A stretch of DNA of 64,000 nt from Aeromonas enteropelogenes (GCF_000819845.1 NZ_CDCG01000003.1:20061-84060), one strand, 5' to 3'. Numbered from the stretch's first letter, positions 18,547 through 28,910 are shown. The notes: generated by a model not told the origin, from the letters alone. Program-made: numbers and translations.

Positions 18547-20925
18547 TTACTTGCCGCCGTGCTGCTCGGCCAGATAGAGCCAGGTATCGACCACGGTATC
18601 CGGGTTGAGCGACACCGAATCGATCCCCTGCTCCACCAGCCAGGCGGCGAAGTCGGCGTGATCAGACGGCCCCTGGCCGCAGATCCCCACATACTTGCCG
18701 GCCTTGCGGGCAGCCTGGATGGCCATGGCCAGCAACGCTTTGACCGCTTCGTTGCGCTCGTCGAACAGGTGGGCGATCAGGCCCGAGTCCCTGTCCAGTC
18801 CAAGGGTGAGCTGGGTCATGTCGTTGGAGCCGATGGAGAAGCCGTCGACGTGCTCGAGGAACTTGTCGGCCAGCAGGGCATTGCTCGGGATCTCGCACAT
18901 CATGATGACCTTGAGCCCCCGTTCACCGCGGCGCAGGCCATTTTCAGCCAGGATGTCGATCACCTGCTCCGCCTCACCCACGGTGCGCACGAAGGGGATC
19001 ATCACCTCGACGTTGGTCAGCCCCATGACGTCGCGCACCCGCTTGATGGCCTCGCACTCGAGGGCAAAGCAGGGGCGGAAGCTGTCGGCGATGTAACGGG
19101 ACGCACCACGGAAACCGATCATGGGGTTCTCTTCATGAGGCTCGTAGTCACGACCGCCCACCAGGTTGGCGTACTCGTTGGACTTGAAGTCCGACATCCG
19201 CACTATCACCCGCTCCGGCCAAAAAGCGGCGCCCAGGGTGGCGATGCCTTCGGTCAGCTTGGCGACGTAGAATTCGCGCGGGCTCTCGTAGCCGGCGATC
19301 ATCTTGGCTATGGTGGCCTGAAGCTCGGGGCTTTGCTGATCAAACTCCAGCAAGGCTTTGGGGTGCACGCCAATCATGCGGTTGATGATGAACTCGAGGC
19401 GGGCCAGCCCCACACCGGCGTTCGGCAGCTGGGCGAAGTCAAAGGCTCTGTCCGGGTTGCCCACGTTCATCATGATCTTGATGGGCAGGCGCGGCATGTT
19501 GCCTACCTCGGTCACCGCCACATCAAAGTCGAGTTCGCCGTCGTAGATGAAGCCGGTATCCCCCTCCGCGCAGGAGACGGTGATGAGCTGGCCATCCTTG
19601 ATGTGATCGGTGGCGTTGCCACAACCCACCACAGCCGGAATGCCCAGCTCGCGGGCGATGATGGCGGCGTGACAGGTGCGCCCGCCCCGGTTGGTGACGA
19701 TGGCGGAGGCCCGCTTCATGATGGGCTCCCAGTCCGGATCCGTCATGTCGGTGACCAGCACGTCGCCAGGCTGCACCTCGTCCATCTGGCTGATGGAGGA
19801 GATGACCCGGGCCGGGCCTGCACCGATTTTGTGGCCGATGGCACGCCCTTCGATCAGCACCTTGCCGGATTGTTTGAGGGCAAAACGCTCCAGAGTGTTG
19901 GCCTCCTGGCGGCTGCGCACGGTTTCCGGGCGCGCCTGGACGATGTAGAGCTTGCCATCCTGACCATCCTTGGCCCACTCGATATCCATCGGGCGGCCGT
20001 AGTGCTGCTCGATGATGAGGGCTTGTCTCGCCAGATCCATCACCTCTTCATCGGTGATGCAGAAGCGGCTGCGCTCTGTATCCACGGTATCGACGATCTT
20101 CACCTGACGGCCGTGACCGGCATCGTCAGAGTAAGTCATCTTGATAAGCTTGGAGCCGAGGGTCTTGCGCACCACGGCGGGACGGCCGCTCTTTAAGGTC
20201 GGCTTGTGCACATAGAACTCGTCAGGGTTGACGGCGCCCTGCACCACCATCTCGCCAAGGCCGTGAGCCCCGGTGATGAAGACCACGTCGTTGAAGCCGG
20301 ATTCGGTATCCAGGGTGAACATGACGCCGGAGGCAGCGAGATCCGAGCGCACCATGCGCTGTACCCCGGCCGAGAGCGCCACGCCCTTGTGGTCATAGCC
20401 CTGATGCACCCGGTAGGAGATGGCGCGATCGTTGAACAGTGACGCAAACACATGCTTGACGGCCGTCATGACGGCGTCAATGCCGCGCACGTTGAGGAAG
20501 GTCTCCTGCTGGCCGGCAAAGGAGGCATCCGGCATGTCCTCGGCGGTGGCGGACGATCGCACCGCAAAGGAGGCCTCGACACCTGCACTCAACTTCTCGT
20601 AGGCAACCCGGATCGCCTGCTCCAGATCGGGCTGGAACGGGGCGTCGATCACCCAGTCGCGGATCTGCTGGCCGGCCCGATTGAGGGCGGCGATGTCATC
20701 CACATCCAGGGCGTCGAGCAGATCGTGGATCTTGTCGTTGAGGCCGCTTGACTCCAGAAACTCGTTAAACGCATAGGCGGTGGTGGCAAAGCCCCCCGGC
20801 ACGGATACACCGGCGCCAGAGAGGTTGCTGATCATCTCGCCAAGGGATGCGTTCTTGCCGCCAACTCGTTCTACATCTTGCATTCCGAGTTGCTCGTACC
20901 AGAGTACGTACTGTTGCACTTGCAT
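18547..20925 (-). CDS. ppsA: phosphoenolpyruvate synthase
   Basis: Converts pyruvate, ATP and water to phosphoenolpyruvate, AMP and phosphate in gluconeogenesis; cytosolic. The 792 residues match E. coli PpsA in length. The N-terminal ATP-binding domain, the mobile phosphohistidine domain with His419 in [19 protein letters not shown], and the C-terminal TIM-barrel PEP domain ([25 protein letters not shown]) are all present. It is divergent from ppsR, which encodes its regulator. A 14-bp palindrome 102 bases upstream of the start is a candidate Cra-type operator. Confidence 0.96.
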   Translation of the reverse strand: MQVQQYVLWYEQLGMQDVERVGGKNASLGEMISNLSGAGVSVPGGFATTAYAFNEFLESSGLNDKIHDLLDALDVDDIAALNRAGQQIRDWVIDAPFQPDLEQAIRVAYEKLSAGVEASFAVRSSATAEDMPDASFAGQQETFLNVRGIDAVMTAVKHVFASLFNDRAISYRVHQGYDHKGVALSAGVQRMVRSDLAASGVMFTLDTESGFNDVVFITGAHGLGEMVVQGAVNPDEFYVHKPTLKSGRPAVVRKTLGSKLIKMTYSDDAGHGRQVKIVDTVDTERSRFCITDEEVMDLARQALIIEQHYGRPMDIEWAKDGQDGKLYIVQARPETVRSRQEANTLERFALKQSGKVLIEGRAIGHKIGAGPARVISSISQMDEVQPGDVLVTDMTDPDWEPIMKRASAIVTNRGGRTCHAAIIARELGIPAVVGCGNATDHIKDGQLITVSCAEGDTGFIYDGELDFDVAVTEVGNMPRLPIKIMMNVGNPDRAFDFAQLPNAGVGLARLEFIINRMIGVHPKALLEFDQQSPELQATIAKMIAGYESPREFYVAKLTEGIATLGAAFWPERVIVRMSDFKSNEYANLVGGRDYEPHEENPMIGFRGASRYIADSFRPCFALECEAIKRVRDVMGLTNVEVMIPFVRTVGEAEQVIDILAENGLRRGERGLKVIMMCEIPSNALLADKFLEHVDGFSIGSNDMTQLTLGLDRDSGLIAHLFDERNEAVKALLAMAIQAARKAGKYVGICGQGPSDHADFAAWLVEQGIDSVSLNPDTVVDTWLYLAEQHGGK

Positions 20926-21026
20926 GTCTCCAGGTTGGTGGGCTCGGGAGTCAGAGCTCCCTGTCCCCTGATTTATGTACGTGAGTTTTGTGCGTTATTG
21001 TCTGTTTGTGCTGTTGCCAACGACCA

Positions 21027-21040
21027 AGAAAACGTTTTCT
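21027..21040. promoter_or_regulatory. 14-bp palindrome between ppsA and ppsR
   Basis: AGAAAACGTTTTCT is a perfect palindrome with a central CG, as expected of LacI/GalR-family operators. It resembles the Cra (FruR) site; Cra activates ppsA in E. coli. The rest of the gap 20926-21244 is AT-rich leader or promoter DNA without a gene. Confidence 0.45.
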
Positions 21041-21244
21041 ACTTATTGTCAAAAAAATCCCCACGCAAGATTTGGGGATGGCCGAATGACACAGACATTC
21101 TACAATGCCAACACAAAAAGGTAACGACTCAGGTTTGCAAGCCACTTCACAACTTGGGCACAGCAGACCGGTTGACAAAATTGATATAGTTTCGAGAGAT
21201 ACTTCCTTCTCGCCACCATGCCAATCCCCACCACAGGAGCCCCC

Positions 21245-22057
21245 GTGCACACCGTATTCTATGTTTCCGACGGCACCGCCATCACCGCCGAAGTGTTCGG
21301 CCACGCCGTGCTGAGCCAGTTTCCGCTGGCGTTTGAACAGATCACCATCCCCTTCGTGGAGACTCTGGAAAAGGCGAGGCAGGTGCGGGCCCGCATCGAC
21401 GAACAGTTCCGCCAGACCGGGGTGCGCCCCATCCTGTTCCACACCATCGTCGACCCGCAAGTACGGGAAGAGGTGCTCAAGGCAGAGGCTTGCGGCCACG
21501 ATTTCCTCAACACCTTCGTGAGCCCGCTGGAGCAAGAGCTGGGGGTCAAGGCCGAGCCCAGGCTCCATCGCACCCACGGCATGGAGAACCGCAAGCTCTA
21601 TGACGATCGCATCGAGGCAGTGAACTTCGCCCTGGCCAACGATGACGGCATCACCACCCGGGAGTACGACGAGGCGGACATCATACTGATCGGGGTGTCA
21701 CGTTGCGGCAAAACCCCCACCAGCCTCTATCTCGCGCTGCAGTTTGGCATCCGCGCCGCCAACTACCCCTTCATCGAACAGGACATGGGCTCCCTGGATC
21801 TGCCCACCGCCCTCAAGGCCAATCGCCACAAGCTGTTCGGCCTCACCATCGCGCCCCAGCGGCTGCACGAGATCCGTAACCAGCGCCGCGCCAACAGCCG
21901 TTACTCTTCGCTGGAACAGTGCGAGCAGGAGCTGGCGAGCGTGGAGCGACTGTTTCGCCGGGAGGCGATCCGCTTTCTCGATACCAGTTCCCACTCGGTG
22001 GAGGAGATCAGCGCCAAGATTCTGGAGGCAACCGGCCTGCGCCGCCACCTCTGTTAA
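21245..22057 (+). CDS. ppsR: PEP synthase regulatory protein (kinase/pyrophosphorylase)
   Basis: A bifunctional enzyme that inactivates PpsA by ADP-dependent phosphorylation of a threonine next to the catalytic His and reactivates it by phosphate-dependent removal. The family (DUF299) signatures are [18 protein letters not shown] at the N-terminus and the P-loop GVSRCGKT (residues 150-157). I prefer the GTG at 21245 (270 residues): AGGAG lies 5 bases upstream and the resulting start matches the family N-terminus. The ATG at 21218 would add nine residues and has no ribosome site. It is divergent from its target ppsA. Confidence 0.93.
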   Translation: MHTVFYVSDGTAITAEVFGHAVLSQFPLAFEQITIPFVETLEKARQVRARIDEQFRQTGVRPILFHTIVDPQVREEVLKAEACGHDFLNTFVSPLEQELGVKAEPRLHRTHGMENRKLYDDRIEAVNFALANDDGITTREYDEADIILIGVSRCGKTPTSLYLALQFGIRAANYPFIEQDMGSLDLPTALKANRHKLFGLTIAPQRLHEIRNQRRANSRYSSLEQCEQELASVERLFRREAIRFLDTSSHSVEEISAKILEATGLRRHLC

Positions 22058-22166
22058 GCCAGCTTGACAGATATCGCTGAGGATAATGACAAAATCCGGG
22101 GTCAGCCCTTGCCAACCAAGGCATGGCTAACCATCACAGTGACCATTGAGGCGACGGATACAACGA

Positions 22167-22194
22167 GGGGCAAGCACATCAAGGCGCTTGCCCC
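22167..22194 (+). terminator. terminator-like stem-loop after ppsR
   Basis: GGGGCAAGC / GCTTGCCCC stem of 9 bp with a 10-base loop, then TCCTCTTTCCC. The T content is modest. It lies between ppsR and the convergent small membrane-protein gene. Confidence 0.55.
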
Positions 22195-22224
22195 TCCTCT
22201 TTCCCATCTGACCAAACGCGCCGT

Positions 22225-22548
22225 TTAGTGGTTGCGATTGAGCTCAGGGTTATTCATCAGGCGAGCATAGCAGGCCAGCAAGCCGTCATTTTGGCGTACC
22301 CGCTCGGCCAGCCAGCAACCGGCCACTCCCCCGATCAGCCCCCCTACCTGCAGAAGCCGTGGCCAGTGCTGCAGCAACCCTTCATCTCCCAACCAGCCCC
22401 AACCGGCCAGGATGGCGATCGCCATCGTCAGGAGCAGTGGGCAGGCCGCCATGGCCAACCAGAGCGCCAGTAACACGCCCTTGGCCACCCCCTGTTGTAC
22501 CAGGCCCCCTTTATCCGCCCCTTCAGCCAGCTTGTGCATTGTTTGCAT
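22225..22548 (-). CDS. small inner-membrane protein, unknown
   Basis: A 107-residue protein I cannot assign. It has two hydrophobic stretches (about residues 25-50 and 62-82) separated by a short polar loop, and a polar C-terminus, so it should be an inner-membrane protein. The start could be the ATG at 22548 or, with better spacing to GAAAGGG, the one at 22539, which drops three residues. The G+C content and codon pattern match the neighbours, which supports a real gene. It stands alone between ppsR and aroP. Confidence 0.6.
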   Translation of the reverse strand: MQTMHKLAEGADKGGLVQQGVAKGVLLALWLAMAACPLLLTMAIAILAGWGWLGDEGLLQHWPRLLQVGGLIGGVAGCWLAERVRQNDGLLACYARLMNNPELNRNH

Positions 22549-22885
22549 CCCTTTCTCAGTAAAAGCAATGAAAAATCACCATCAAAAAAACCATGTCAAC
22601 AAAATTCAATTCGATTGCTTATTTTTCACCCAATTACCAACTAAAAGCTTGATCAACTCATAAAAAAGCTGGCTATCGTGCAAAACACCACCGTTCAACA
22701 TGGAAAATAGGTGCATTTATGGCGGATTATCACTATTCTGCTTGCGTTACCAGACAGCATGAAAAATCACAAAACGCATGTCGTAACGAAATAAATACAG
22801 CTTTCGTCAGGTTTTGGCTACGCATAGCGGCCTGCTCAGGATGAGCCCAACACCGACAGAGACAATTGAGAGATAAGGACAGACC
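22549..22885. other. regulatory region upstream of aroP
   Basis: This AT-rich gap holds the promoters of the divergent membrane-protein and aroP genes. I looked for TyrR boxes (TGTAAAN6TTTACA) and found no convincing match. No gene is supported. Confidence 0.45.
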
Positions 22886-24268
22886 ATGGATTTGAAACAA
22901 GACGGCGAAGAGCTGAAACGCGGCCTTAAAAACCGCCACATTCAGTTGATTGCATTGGGCGGCGCCATCGGCACCGGCCTGTTTCTCGGCATCGCCGACA
23001 CCATCAAGATGGCGGGCCCTTCGGTGCTGCTGGGCTATGCCATCGGCGGCTTCATTGCGTTTCTCATCATGCGCCAGCTTGGCGAGATGGTGGTGGAAGA
23101 GCCGGTTGCCGGTTCGTTCAGCCACTTCGCCTACAAGTACTGGGGTGACTTCGCCGGCTTTGCCTCCGGCTGGAACTACTGGGTGCTCTACGTGCTGGTG
23201 AGCATGGCCGAGCTGACCGCAGTGGGTATCTATGTCCAGTACTGGTGGCCCGAGATCCCGACCTGGATGTCGGCCGCCTTCTTCTTCGTGCTGATCAACG
23301 CCATCAACCTCTCCAACGTCAAGGCGTTCGGCGAGATGGAATTCTGGTTTGCCATCATCAAGGTGGTCGCCATCCTCGGCATGATCGGATTTGGCGGCTG
23401 GATGCTGCTCTCCGGCAGCGGCGGCCCCGAGGCCACGGTCAGCAACCTCTGGGCCCAGGGCGGCTTCTTCCCCAATGGCGTGGGCGGTCTGGTGATGGCC
23501 ATGGCCTTCATCATGTTCTCCTTCGGCGGCCTGGAGCTGGTCGGCATCACGGCGGCAGAAGCCGACAACCCGGAGAAGAGCATCCCCAGAGCCACCAACC
23601 AGGTGATCTACCGCATCCTCATCTTCTACATCGGTGCCCTGGCCGTACTGCTCTCCCTCTATCCCTGGGGCAAGGTGGTGGAAGGCGGCAGCCCGTTCGT
23701 GATGATCTTCCACGCCCTGGACAGCAACCTGGTGGCCAACGTGCTGAACCTGGTGGTGCTGACCGCCGCGCTCTCCGTCTACAACAGCTGCGTCTACTGC
23801 AACAGCCGCATGCTGTTTGGACTGGCCAAGCAGGGCAACGGTCCCAAGGCGCTGCTCAAGACCAACAAGAGCGGCGTGCCCCTGACCGCCATCTCCATCT
23901 CGGCCGCCGCCACCCTGCTGTGCGTGCTGATCAACTACCTGATCCCGGGCAAGGCCTTCGGCCTCTTGATGTCCCTGGTGGTCTCCGCCCTGGTCATCAA
24001 CTGGGCCATGATCAGCCTGGCGCACCTCAAGTTCCGCAAGGTCAAGGCCGCCGAAGGGGTCACCACCAAGTTCAAGGCTCTGTGGAGCCCGTTTGGCAAC
24101 TACCTCTGCCTCGCCTTCATGGCCGCCATCCTGGTGATCATGTATTTGAACGAGGGCACCCGCATCTCGGTCGAGCTGATCCCCGTGTGGCTGGTGGTGC
24201 TGGGGGTGGGTTTTGCCATCAAGCGCAAGAGCCAGGCCCAGAGCAAGGCCGTCGCCGAGCTCGGCTAA
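22886..24268 (+). CDS. aroP: aromatic amino acid permease AroP
   Basis: An inner-membrane, proton-driven importer of phenylalanine, tyrosine and tryptophan, of the APC amino-acid transporter family. The 460 residues form about 12 membrane helices. The opening LKRGLKNRHIQLIALGGAIG, GEMVVEEPVAGSFSHFAYKY and FGGLELVGITAAEADNPE are close to E. coli AroP throughout. PheP is the main alternative, but overall similarity and the C-terminus favour AroP. It is monocistronic, with its own terminator at 24291-24320. Confidence 0.9.
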   Translation: MDLKQDGEELKRGLKNRHIQLIALGGAIGTGLFLGIADTIKMAGPSVLLGYAIGGFIAFLIMRQLGEMVVEEPVAGSFSHFAYKYWGDFAGFASGWNYWVLYVLVSMAELTAVGIYVQYWWPEIPTWMSAAFFFVLINAINLSNVKAFGEMEFWFAIIKVVAILGMIGFGGWMLLSGSGGPEATVSNLWAQGGFFPNGVGGLVMAMAFIMFSFGGLELVGITAAEADNPEKSIPRATNQVIYRILIFYIGALAVLLSLYPWGKVVEGGSPFVMIFHALDSNLVANVLNLVVLTAALSVYNSCVYCNSRMLFGLAKQGNGPKALLKTNKSGVPLTAISISAAATLLCVLINYLIPGKAFGLLMSLVVSALVINWAMISLAHLKFRKVKAAEGVTTKFKALWSPFGNYLCLAFMAAILVIMYLNEGTRISVELIPVWLVVLGVGFAIKRKSQAQSKAVAELG

Positions 24269-24290
24269 CCCCAAGCAATACAAAACAAGA

Positions 24291-24320
24291 AAAACGCCGA
24301 TCGGATGATCGGCGTTTTTT
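24291..24320 (+). terminator. Rho-independent terminator after aroP
   Basis: ACGCCGATC / GATCGGCGT stem with a 4-base loop followed by TTTTTT; an A-run on the left makes it usable on both strands by the convergent MFS gene. Confidence 0.88.
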
Positions 24321-24371
24321 ATTGTCTGGTAAGACTCGTTGACCATGGCAAATGGCCAAACGGGGAAGTGG

Positions 24372-25709
24372 CTAGGTCCCCTCTCTGGCCTCCCCAGTGT
24401 TGCCGGAAGTCAGGTCGGGAGTGTTCTCGGGAGCCGTGTCAAGGGGAGCATCAGGAGTGGCATAGGAGGTAGGCACAGCCTCCCCCGCCAGATCGGTTCT
24501 CGGCTCCAGCTCGGCGGTCATGGGGGTATTGGGCGGCACAGGGATAAACACCTGATGTTCGTCCAGCGGAATGGGCGCCCGCTGCCGCTTGCGCCAGCCA
24601 AGGTAAGTGGCGAGCAGCGCCCCGCACAGGGCAAAGTAGAGAAACAACCCCTCTGGCCCGAAGGGGCGCATCAGGAGCGGCGCCAGCAGCGGGCCTATCA
24701 TGGCCCCCATGCTGTAGGCGAGCAGCAACCCCTGGTTGGCCCCCAGCACCTGATCCGGATGCAGTTCGTCACAGGCGTGACTCAAGCTCAGGGGATAGAT
24801 GGAAAACGCCATGCCCCCGAGCAGGAACACCAGGGCCCCCGTGATCGGCTCACGCCAGCCGACGGGCAGCGCCACCATCAGAAGAGCAAGCAGAGTCAAG
24901 ACGCTGCACAGCAGCAGGATCACCAGTCGCCGGTCGAAGCGGTCTGACATGCGGCCGATGGGATACTGCAGGCACATGCCCCCCAGGATCACCAGCGCCA
25001 TCATGTCCGCCACCCGGGAGAGGGAGGCCCCGGTATCGGCAAAATAGAGGGGCAGCAAGCCATAGATAGCCCCCAAAATAAGGCCCGAGGTAAAACTGCT
25101 GCCCATCCCTGCCGGGGTGAGGCGCACCAGCTCACGCACCCCGACCGGCTGCGGCGCCACCATGGCGGGCATGGCCACCCGCGAGATGGCGAGCGGCACC
25201 ACCGACAGGGTGGCGGCCATGGCGCACAGGGCAAAGGGGGTGAGCACCATAGGATCGATCCATTTGAGCAACAATTGCCCCATGGCAAGGGATCCGTAGA
25301 GCAGGATCATGTAGAGGGACATCAACCGCCCCCGGTTGGCGGGGGTACTCGAGACCAGCATCCAGGACTCCAGCACCACGAACAGGCCGCCGGTGGCAAA
25401 TCCCCCCACCAGACGCATCGCCGCCCAGCTGATGGGTTCGACCACCATGCCGTGCAACAGGAACAGAAAGCAGAGCAGGGAGGCATAGGCCGCATAGGCC
25501 CGGATATGCCCCACCCGGATGATGAGGCGGGCGTTGACGAAAGCCCCCAGCACCAGGCCACCGAAATAGGCGGCCGACACCAGGCCGATGGCCTGGGCCG
25601 AGACATCCTCGGCCGACAGGCGCACCGTCAACAGGGTGTTGAACATGCCGTGCCCCAGGATGAAGATCACCAGACTGGTCAGGGGGGACAACAATCGTCT
25701 GAGGGTCAT
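24372..25709 (-). CDS. MFS transporter (YcaD-like) with Pro/Thr-rich tail
   Basis: A 445-residue major facilitator with about 12 membrane helices. It resembles the YcaD group: GHGMFNTLLTVRL at the start, NARLIIRVGHIRAYA and RPFGPEGLFLYF later. I use the ATG at 25709, with GGAG upstream; the open frame to 25838 adds an unlikely basic leader. The last ~60 residues after the final helix are hydrophilic and rich in Pro, Thr, Glu and Ala, longer than in E. coli YcaD (382 residues). Substrate unknown; divergent from the histidine kinase gene. Confidence 0.85.
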   Translation of the reverse strand: MTLRRLLSPLTSLVIFILGHGMFNTLLTVRLSAEDVSAQAIGLVSAAYFGGLVLGAFVNARLIIRVGHIRAYAAYASLLCFLFLLHGMVVEPISWAAMRLVGGFATGGLFVVLESWMLVSSTPANRGRLMSLYMILLYGSLAMGQLLLKWIDPMVLTPFALCAMAATLSVVPLAISRVAMPAMVAPQPVGVRELVRLTPAGMGSSFTSGLILGAIYGLLPLYFADTGASLSRVADMMALVILGGMCLQYPIGRMSDRFDRRLVILLLCSVLTLLALLMVALPVGWREPITGALVFLLGGMAFSIYPLSLSHACDELHPDQVLGANQGLLLAYSMGAMIGPLLAPLLMRPFGPEGLFLYFALCGALLATYLGWRKRQRAPIPLDEHQVFIPVPPNTPMTAELEPRTDLAGEAVPTSYATPDAPLDTAPENTPDLTSGNTGEAREGT

Positions 25710-25893
25710 GGGCACTCCAGTAAGATGAATAAGGGTGGCGAATAATTCGGCGAAAGGATCATGGTACCGTTTGCTTCCGGTTCGCTTCAACCCTGCGGCA
25801 TTTGCCAAGCCATGGCGCGCACGGCCTGAACCGGACAACTAGAATGGGAAATAGAGTCCACTCACCATAGTCCCAGCAAACAGGAACGCCTTA

Positions 25894-27225
25894 ATGTCTG
25901 CGAGCATCGCCAAGTACCCGATCGCCCCCGAGTTCGAGATCCCGGACTCCCTGCGTCTCTCCTGGCAAAAAACCATCAATCTGATGGCTGAGCTGTTTCA
26001 GGTGCCGGCCGGGCTCATCATGCGGGTACATCCCAACGAGATCGAAGTCTTCATCACCAGCCAGACGCCGGACAACTGCTACCCTGCCGGCGCACGTGAG
26101 CACCTCGACTCCGGGCTCTATTGCGAACGGGTCATGGATACCCGCCAGGAGCTCCTCGTTCCCAATGCCCTCAAGGATCCCGAATGGGATCACAATCCGG
26201 ACATCAAGCTCGGCATGATCTCCTACTGCGGTCTGCCGCTCTGCTGGCCAGATGGCCGGATCTTCGGCACCATCTGCGTGCTGAGCCGGGAGGAGAACGA
26301 CTACGGCGGTCTCTACCGGCAACTGCTCTGGCAATTTCGTGACTCGGTGCAGCAGAGCATGCATACCCTCTACGACAATATTCGTCTTCATGAGACGCAG
26401 GAAGATCTCGAACAGCACAAGGCGCAGTTGACCCAAACCCTCGACAGCCTGAAAAAGACCCAGGAAGAGCTGATCCACACCGAAACCCTGGCGGCACTGG
26501 GGGCCATGGTGGCCGGTATCTCTCACGAGCTGAACACCCCCATCGGCAATGCCCTGATCGCCACCACGGCCCTGCAGGAGAGAACGCGACAACTGGCCGC
26601 CCAGTTGGGGGCACAGACGATCCGCCGCGCCACTCTGGAAGAGTTTATCCAGGCCACCCAGGAGATGAGCGAGCTGGCGCTGCAGGCCATCACCCAATCA
26701 GCCAAGCTGGTCAAGAGCTTCAAACAAGTGGCCATCGATCAGACTTCGGAGAGCCGGCGTAGCTTCGAACTCAAGCGCCTCATCGACGACAACCTGGCCA
26801 ACCTCAAGGCCGGACAGGGCTATGACCGTGTGATCATGCAAAATACCGTCGGTGAGGGACTTCTCTGTGACACCTACCCGGGCCCCCTGAGCCAGGTCCT
26901 GCTTAACCTCGTTCACAACGCCGCCGTGCATGGCATAGGGAGCAGGCAGGATGGGCGAATAGTGATCAGCGCCTATCAGGACAAGGAGACCATCTGTCTG
27001 GAGGTGCTGGACAACGGTCAGGGCATGGCCCCCAACGTACTGGCCCACATCTTCGATCCCTTCTTTACCACCACCCTGGGCAAGGGTGGCTCGGGGCTGG
27101 GGTTATCCATCTGCCGCCGCATCGCCACCTCGGTACTGGGAGGCTGCCTGACGGTACGTTCGGCCCCGGGAGAGGGCAGTTGCTTTACCCTGACCTTCCC
27201 GCGCATGGCTCCGGGTCGCCTGTGA
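25894..27225 (+). CDS. cytosolic GAF-domain sensor histidine kinase
   Basis: A 443-residue signalling kinase with no membrane segments. An N-terminal GAF domain (about residues 25-160, ending SYCGLPLCWPDGRIFGTICVL-type sequence) is followed by a coiled coil (160-200), an HWE/HisKA-like dimerisation region with His211 in GISHELNTPIGN, and an HATPase domain with N-box NLVHNAAVHG, G1 DNGQGMAP and G2 GKGGSGLGLSI. No response-regulator gene is adjacent, so it is an orphan kinase. The GAF ligand cannot be read from sequence. Confidence 0.9.
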   Translation: MSASIAKYPIAPEFEIPDSLRLSWQKTINLMAELFQVPAGLIMRVHPNEIEVFITSQTPDNCYPAGAREHLDSGLYCERVMDTRQELLVPNALKDPEWDHNPDIKLGMISYCGLPLCWPDGRIFGTICVLSREENDYGGLYRQLLWQFRDSVQQSMHTLYDNIRLHETQEDLEQHKAQLTQTLDSLKKTQEELIHTETLAALGAMVAGISHELNTPIGNALIATTALQERTRQLAAQLGAQTIRRATLEEFIQATQEMSELALQAITQSAKLVKSFKQVAIDQTSESRRSFELKRLIDDNLANLKAGQGYDRVIMQNTVGEGLLCDTYPGPLSQVLLNLVHNAAVHGIGSRQDGRIVISAYQDKETICLEVLDNGQGMAPNVLAHIFDPFFTTTLGKGGSGLGLSICRRIATSVLGGCLTVRSAPGEGSCFTLTFPRMAPGRL

Positions 27226-27317
27226 CAACGCTCCTGTGCCGTCTATCCAAAACACGGGCCTTCGTTGCGCCCTGACGACGTCTATTCTTGCAGATGTCCC
27301 CCAGCGAGGTAATCAAG

Positions 27318-27563
27318 ATGAAATCACTCCTGTTTGTATTCACCCTGCTCTTTGCCGGCGGCGCGCTCGCCTTTCACTGCCCTGCCGACATGAAGAAGAT
27401 TGACGATGCCCTGGCCAGAGCCCCCGACCTCAGTGCCGAGCAATTGGCACAGGTGAAAAAGCTGCGCGCCGAAGGGGAGTCTCTGCACCAGGCGGGCAAG
27501 CATCAGGAATCCGTCGATGCGCTGGCCAAAGCCATGGCTCTCTTGGAGATAGAGAACCACTGA
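27318..27563 (+). CDS. small exported protein
   Basis: An 81-residue protein with a clear signal peptide (residues 1-18, MKSLLFVFTLLFAGGALA) and a short helical mature part with one Cys near its start (FHCPADMKKIDDAL). The ATG at 27318 has AGCGAGGT 8 bases upstream. The mature part looks like a two-helix periplasmic protein. I recognise no function. It lies 92 bases after the histidine kinase gene on the same strand. Confidence 0.7.
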   Translation: MKSLLFVFTLLFAGGALAFHCPADMKKIDDALARAPDLSAEQLAQVKKLRAEGESLHQAGKHQESVDALAKAMALLEIENH

Positions 27564-27597
27564 CGCGTGCCCACTCCCCGGGGCAACAGATGGCAAC

Positions 27598-27627
27598 AGA
27601 GCCCTCTCCGGCCACGGTGAGGGCTCT
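27598..27627. terminator. possible terminator stem-loop
   Basis: AGAGCCCTC / GAGGGCTCT stem of 9 bp with an inner CCG-CGG pairing, located between the small exported protein and the convergent methyltransferase gene. No T-run. Confidence 0.45.
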
Positions 27628-27673
27628 GCTATTAATGGCACCCTTGACATAAATGCCCTGCCAACCCATAGCG

Positions 27674-28423
27674 TCAGACTCGGCCGCTGTAGACCAGGGT
27701 GCTGTAATTGAAGGCAATCCGGCCATCTTGCTCCCAGCGCGCAAACTCGCGGCGGATCAGTGCCGTCAACTGCTCATAAGCCGACGTGCCGATAGCGGGG
27801 GCATAGGAAGAGGAGTTGAGCCGACCCAGCACCCCATCCAGATCGAAATACTGGCAGTTGTCGAACCGGCTGAGCCGATAGCCCTCCTCGAAGAAGGCGG
27901 CAAAGTCATCCTCCCCCAGGTTGCGATGATTGACCTCCTCATAGTCGCCGGAATAGGTGCGCAGCCCGCCCTCGTAGGCCTTGAGAAATTCGGTGTCCGT
28001 CAGCCTGTCGTTCCAGATGAGGGCCACTCTGCCACCTGGCTTCAGCAGGCGGCGACACTCGGCCTTGAAGGCCGGGCGATTGAACCAGTGGAACGCTTGG
28101 GCGACCGTGACGAGATCCACACACCCATCCGGCAGGCCGGTTGCCTCGGCCCGACCATCATGACAGACGACATTGGGAACCTCGGCCAGCAGCTGCTGCG
28201 CCGCCGCACGCATATCCGGATTGGGTTCAACGGCCAAAACCTGACGCACCCTGGGGGACAGCAGCGCCGTCAGTATGCCGGTACCCGCCCCGATGTCGGC
28301 AACCAGAGTCTCTGACCCCATAGCCAGCTCATCGGACAGAAAATCCAGCATGGCTGACGGGTAGCCGGGGCGGTATTTCACATAGGCTTCGACGCGGGCT
28401 GAAAATCGTTCGGTATTGTCCAT
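27674..28423 (-). CDS. class I SAM-dependent methyltransferase
   Basis: A 249-residue cytosolic methyltransferase. Motif I is VADIGAGTGILTALL (residues ~41-55), followed by VLAVEPNPDM (motif II acidic end) and VTVAQAFHWFNR (motif IV). The opening FSARVEAYVKYRPGYP is typical of the group of methyltransferases that includes trans-aconitate/UbiE-like enzymes. The substrate cannot be assigned. It is monocistronic. Confidence 0.87.
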   Translation of the reverse strand: MDNTERFSARVEAYVKYRPGYPSAMLDFLSDELAMGSETLVADIGAGTGILTALLSPRVRQVLAVEPNPDMRAAAQQLLAEVPNVVCHDGRAEATGLPDGCVDLVTVAQAFHWFNRPAFKAECRRLLKPGGRVALIWNDRLTDTEFLKAYEGGLRTYSGDYEEVNHRNLGEDDFAAFFEEGYRLSRFDNCQYFDLDGVLGRLNSSSYAPAIGTSAYEQLTALIRREFARWEQDGRIAFNYSTLVYSGRV

Positions 28424-28910
28424 CCATCACTCCTCATTATGCTGTCACACAATAACGTTCCTGCGACTGCCAGCCAGGCCCTCCATACGCTCAGGCTTCA
28501 AGGCCAACAACGACGTTCACGGCCTTGGCGAGTCGAATCGCGGCGGGCCAGAGTCTGCGTATTTATTCATGGCACTGGCGCCAGCCTATCAATATGACCA
28601 GATTGACCTGTTGTTGAGCCGGCATAAAGAGAGGCTCCCTCCCCTTTGGCCTCATCAGACGTTCATACCATGACCTGAACAGAAGTCATGTTTGAATATT
28701 CCTCATGAGAGCTCCATCACACTCTTCATATTTCGCAACTGACACTCTGGTTATTAGTCAGTGTCTGCGTAATAAGCTGGGGCGTGGCGTGTCATTGTTC
28801 ACATGGGTACAGTATCTTGGTGTACCGGACTCAATGTGCTGCTGTGTAATGGATGTACAGGCCGTTCGGCTGATGATGAGGTTTCTTTTGAGACTAGATG
28901 GAGCGACAAC
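28424..28910. other. intergenic region upstream of the sulfatase gene
   Basis: Nearly 490 bases with no supported gene: the short open frames lack ribosome sites and known motifs. It should contain promoters for the divergent methyltransferase and sulfatase genes. I saw only imperfect inverted repeats (GACACT / AGTGTC around 28742-28768). Confidence 0.45.

Noticed and set aside
22733..24346. A very long open frame antisense to aroP
   Set aside because: It mirrors the aroP coding frame, is rich in His, Gly and Gln as expected for the complement of a GC-rich gene, and has no ribosome site or known domain. The same applies to long antisense frames over tctA, gcvP, ppsA, secD and others.
28803..28910. 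An earlier start for the sulfatase giving 36 extra residues
   Set aside because: The extra part would precede a clear signal peptide, and the ribosome site fits the ATG at 28911.
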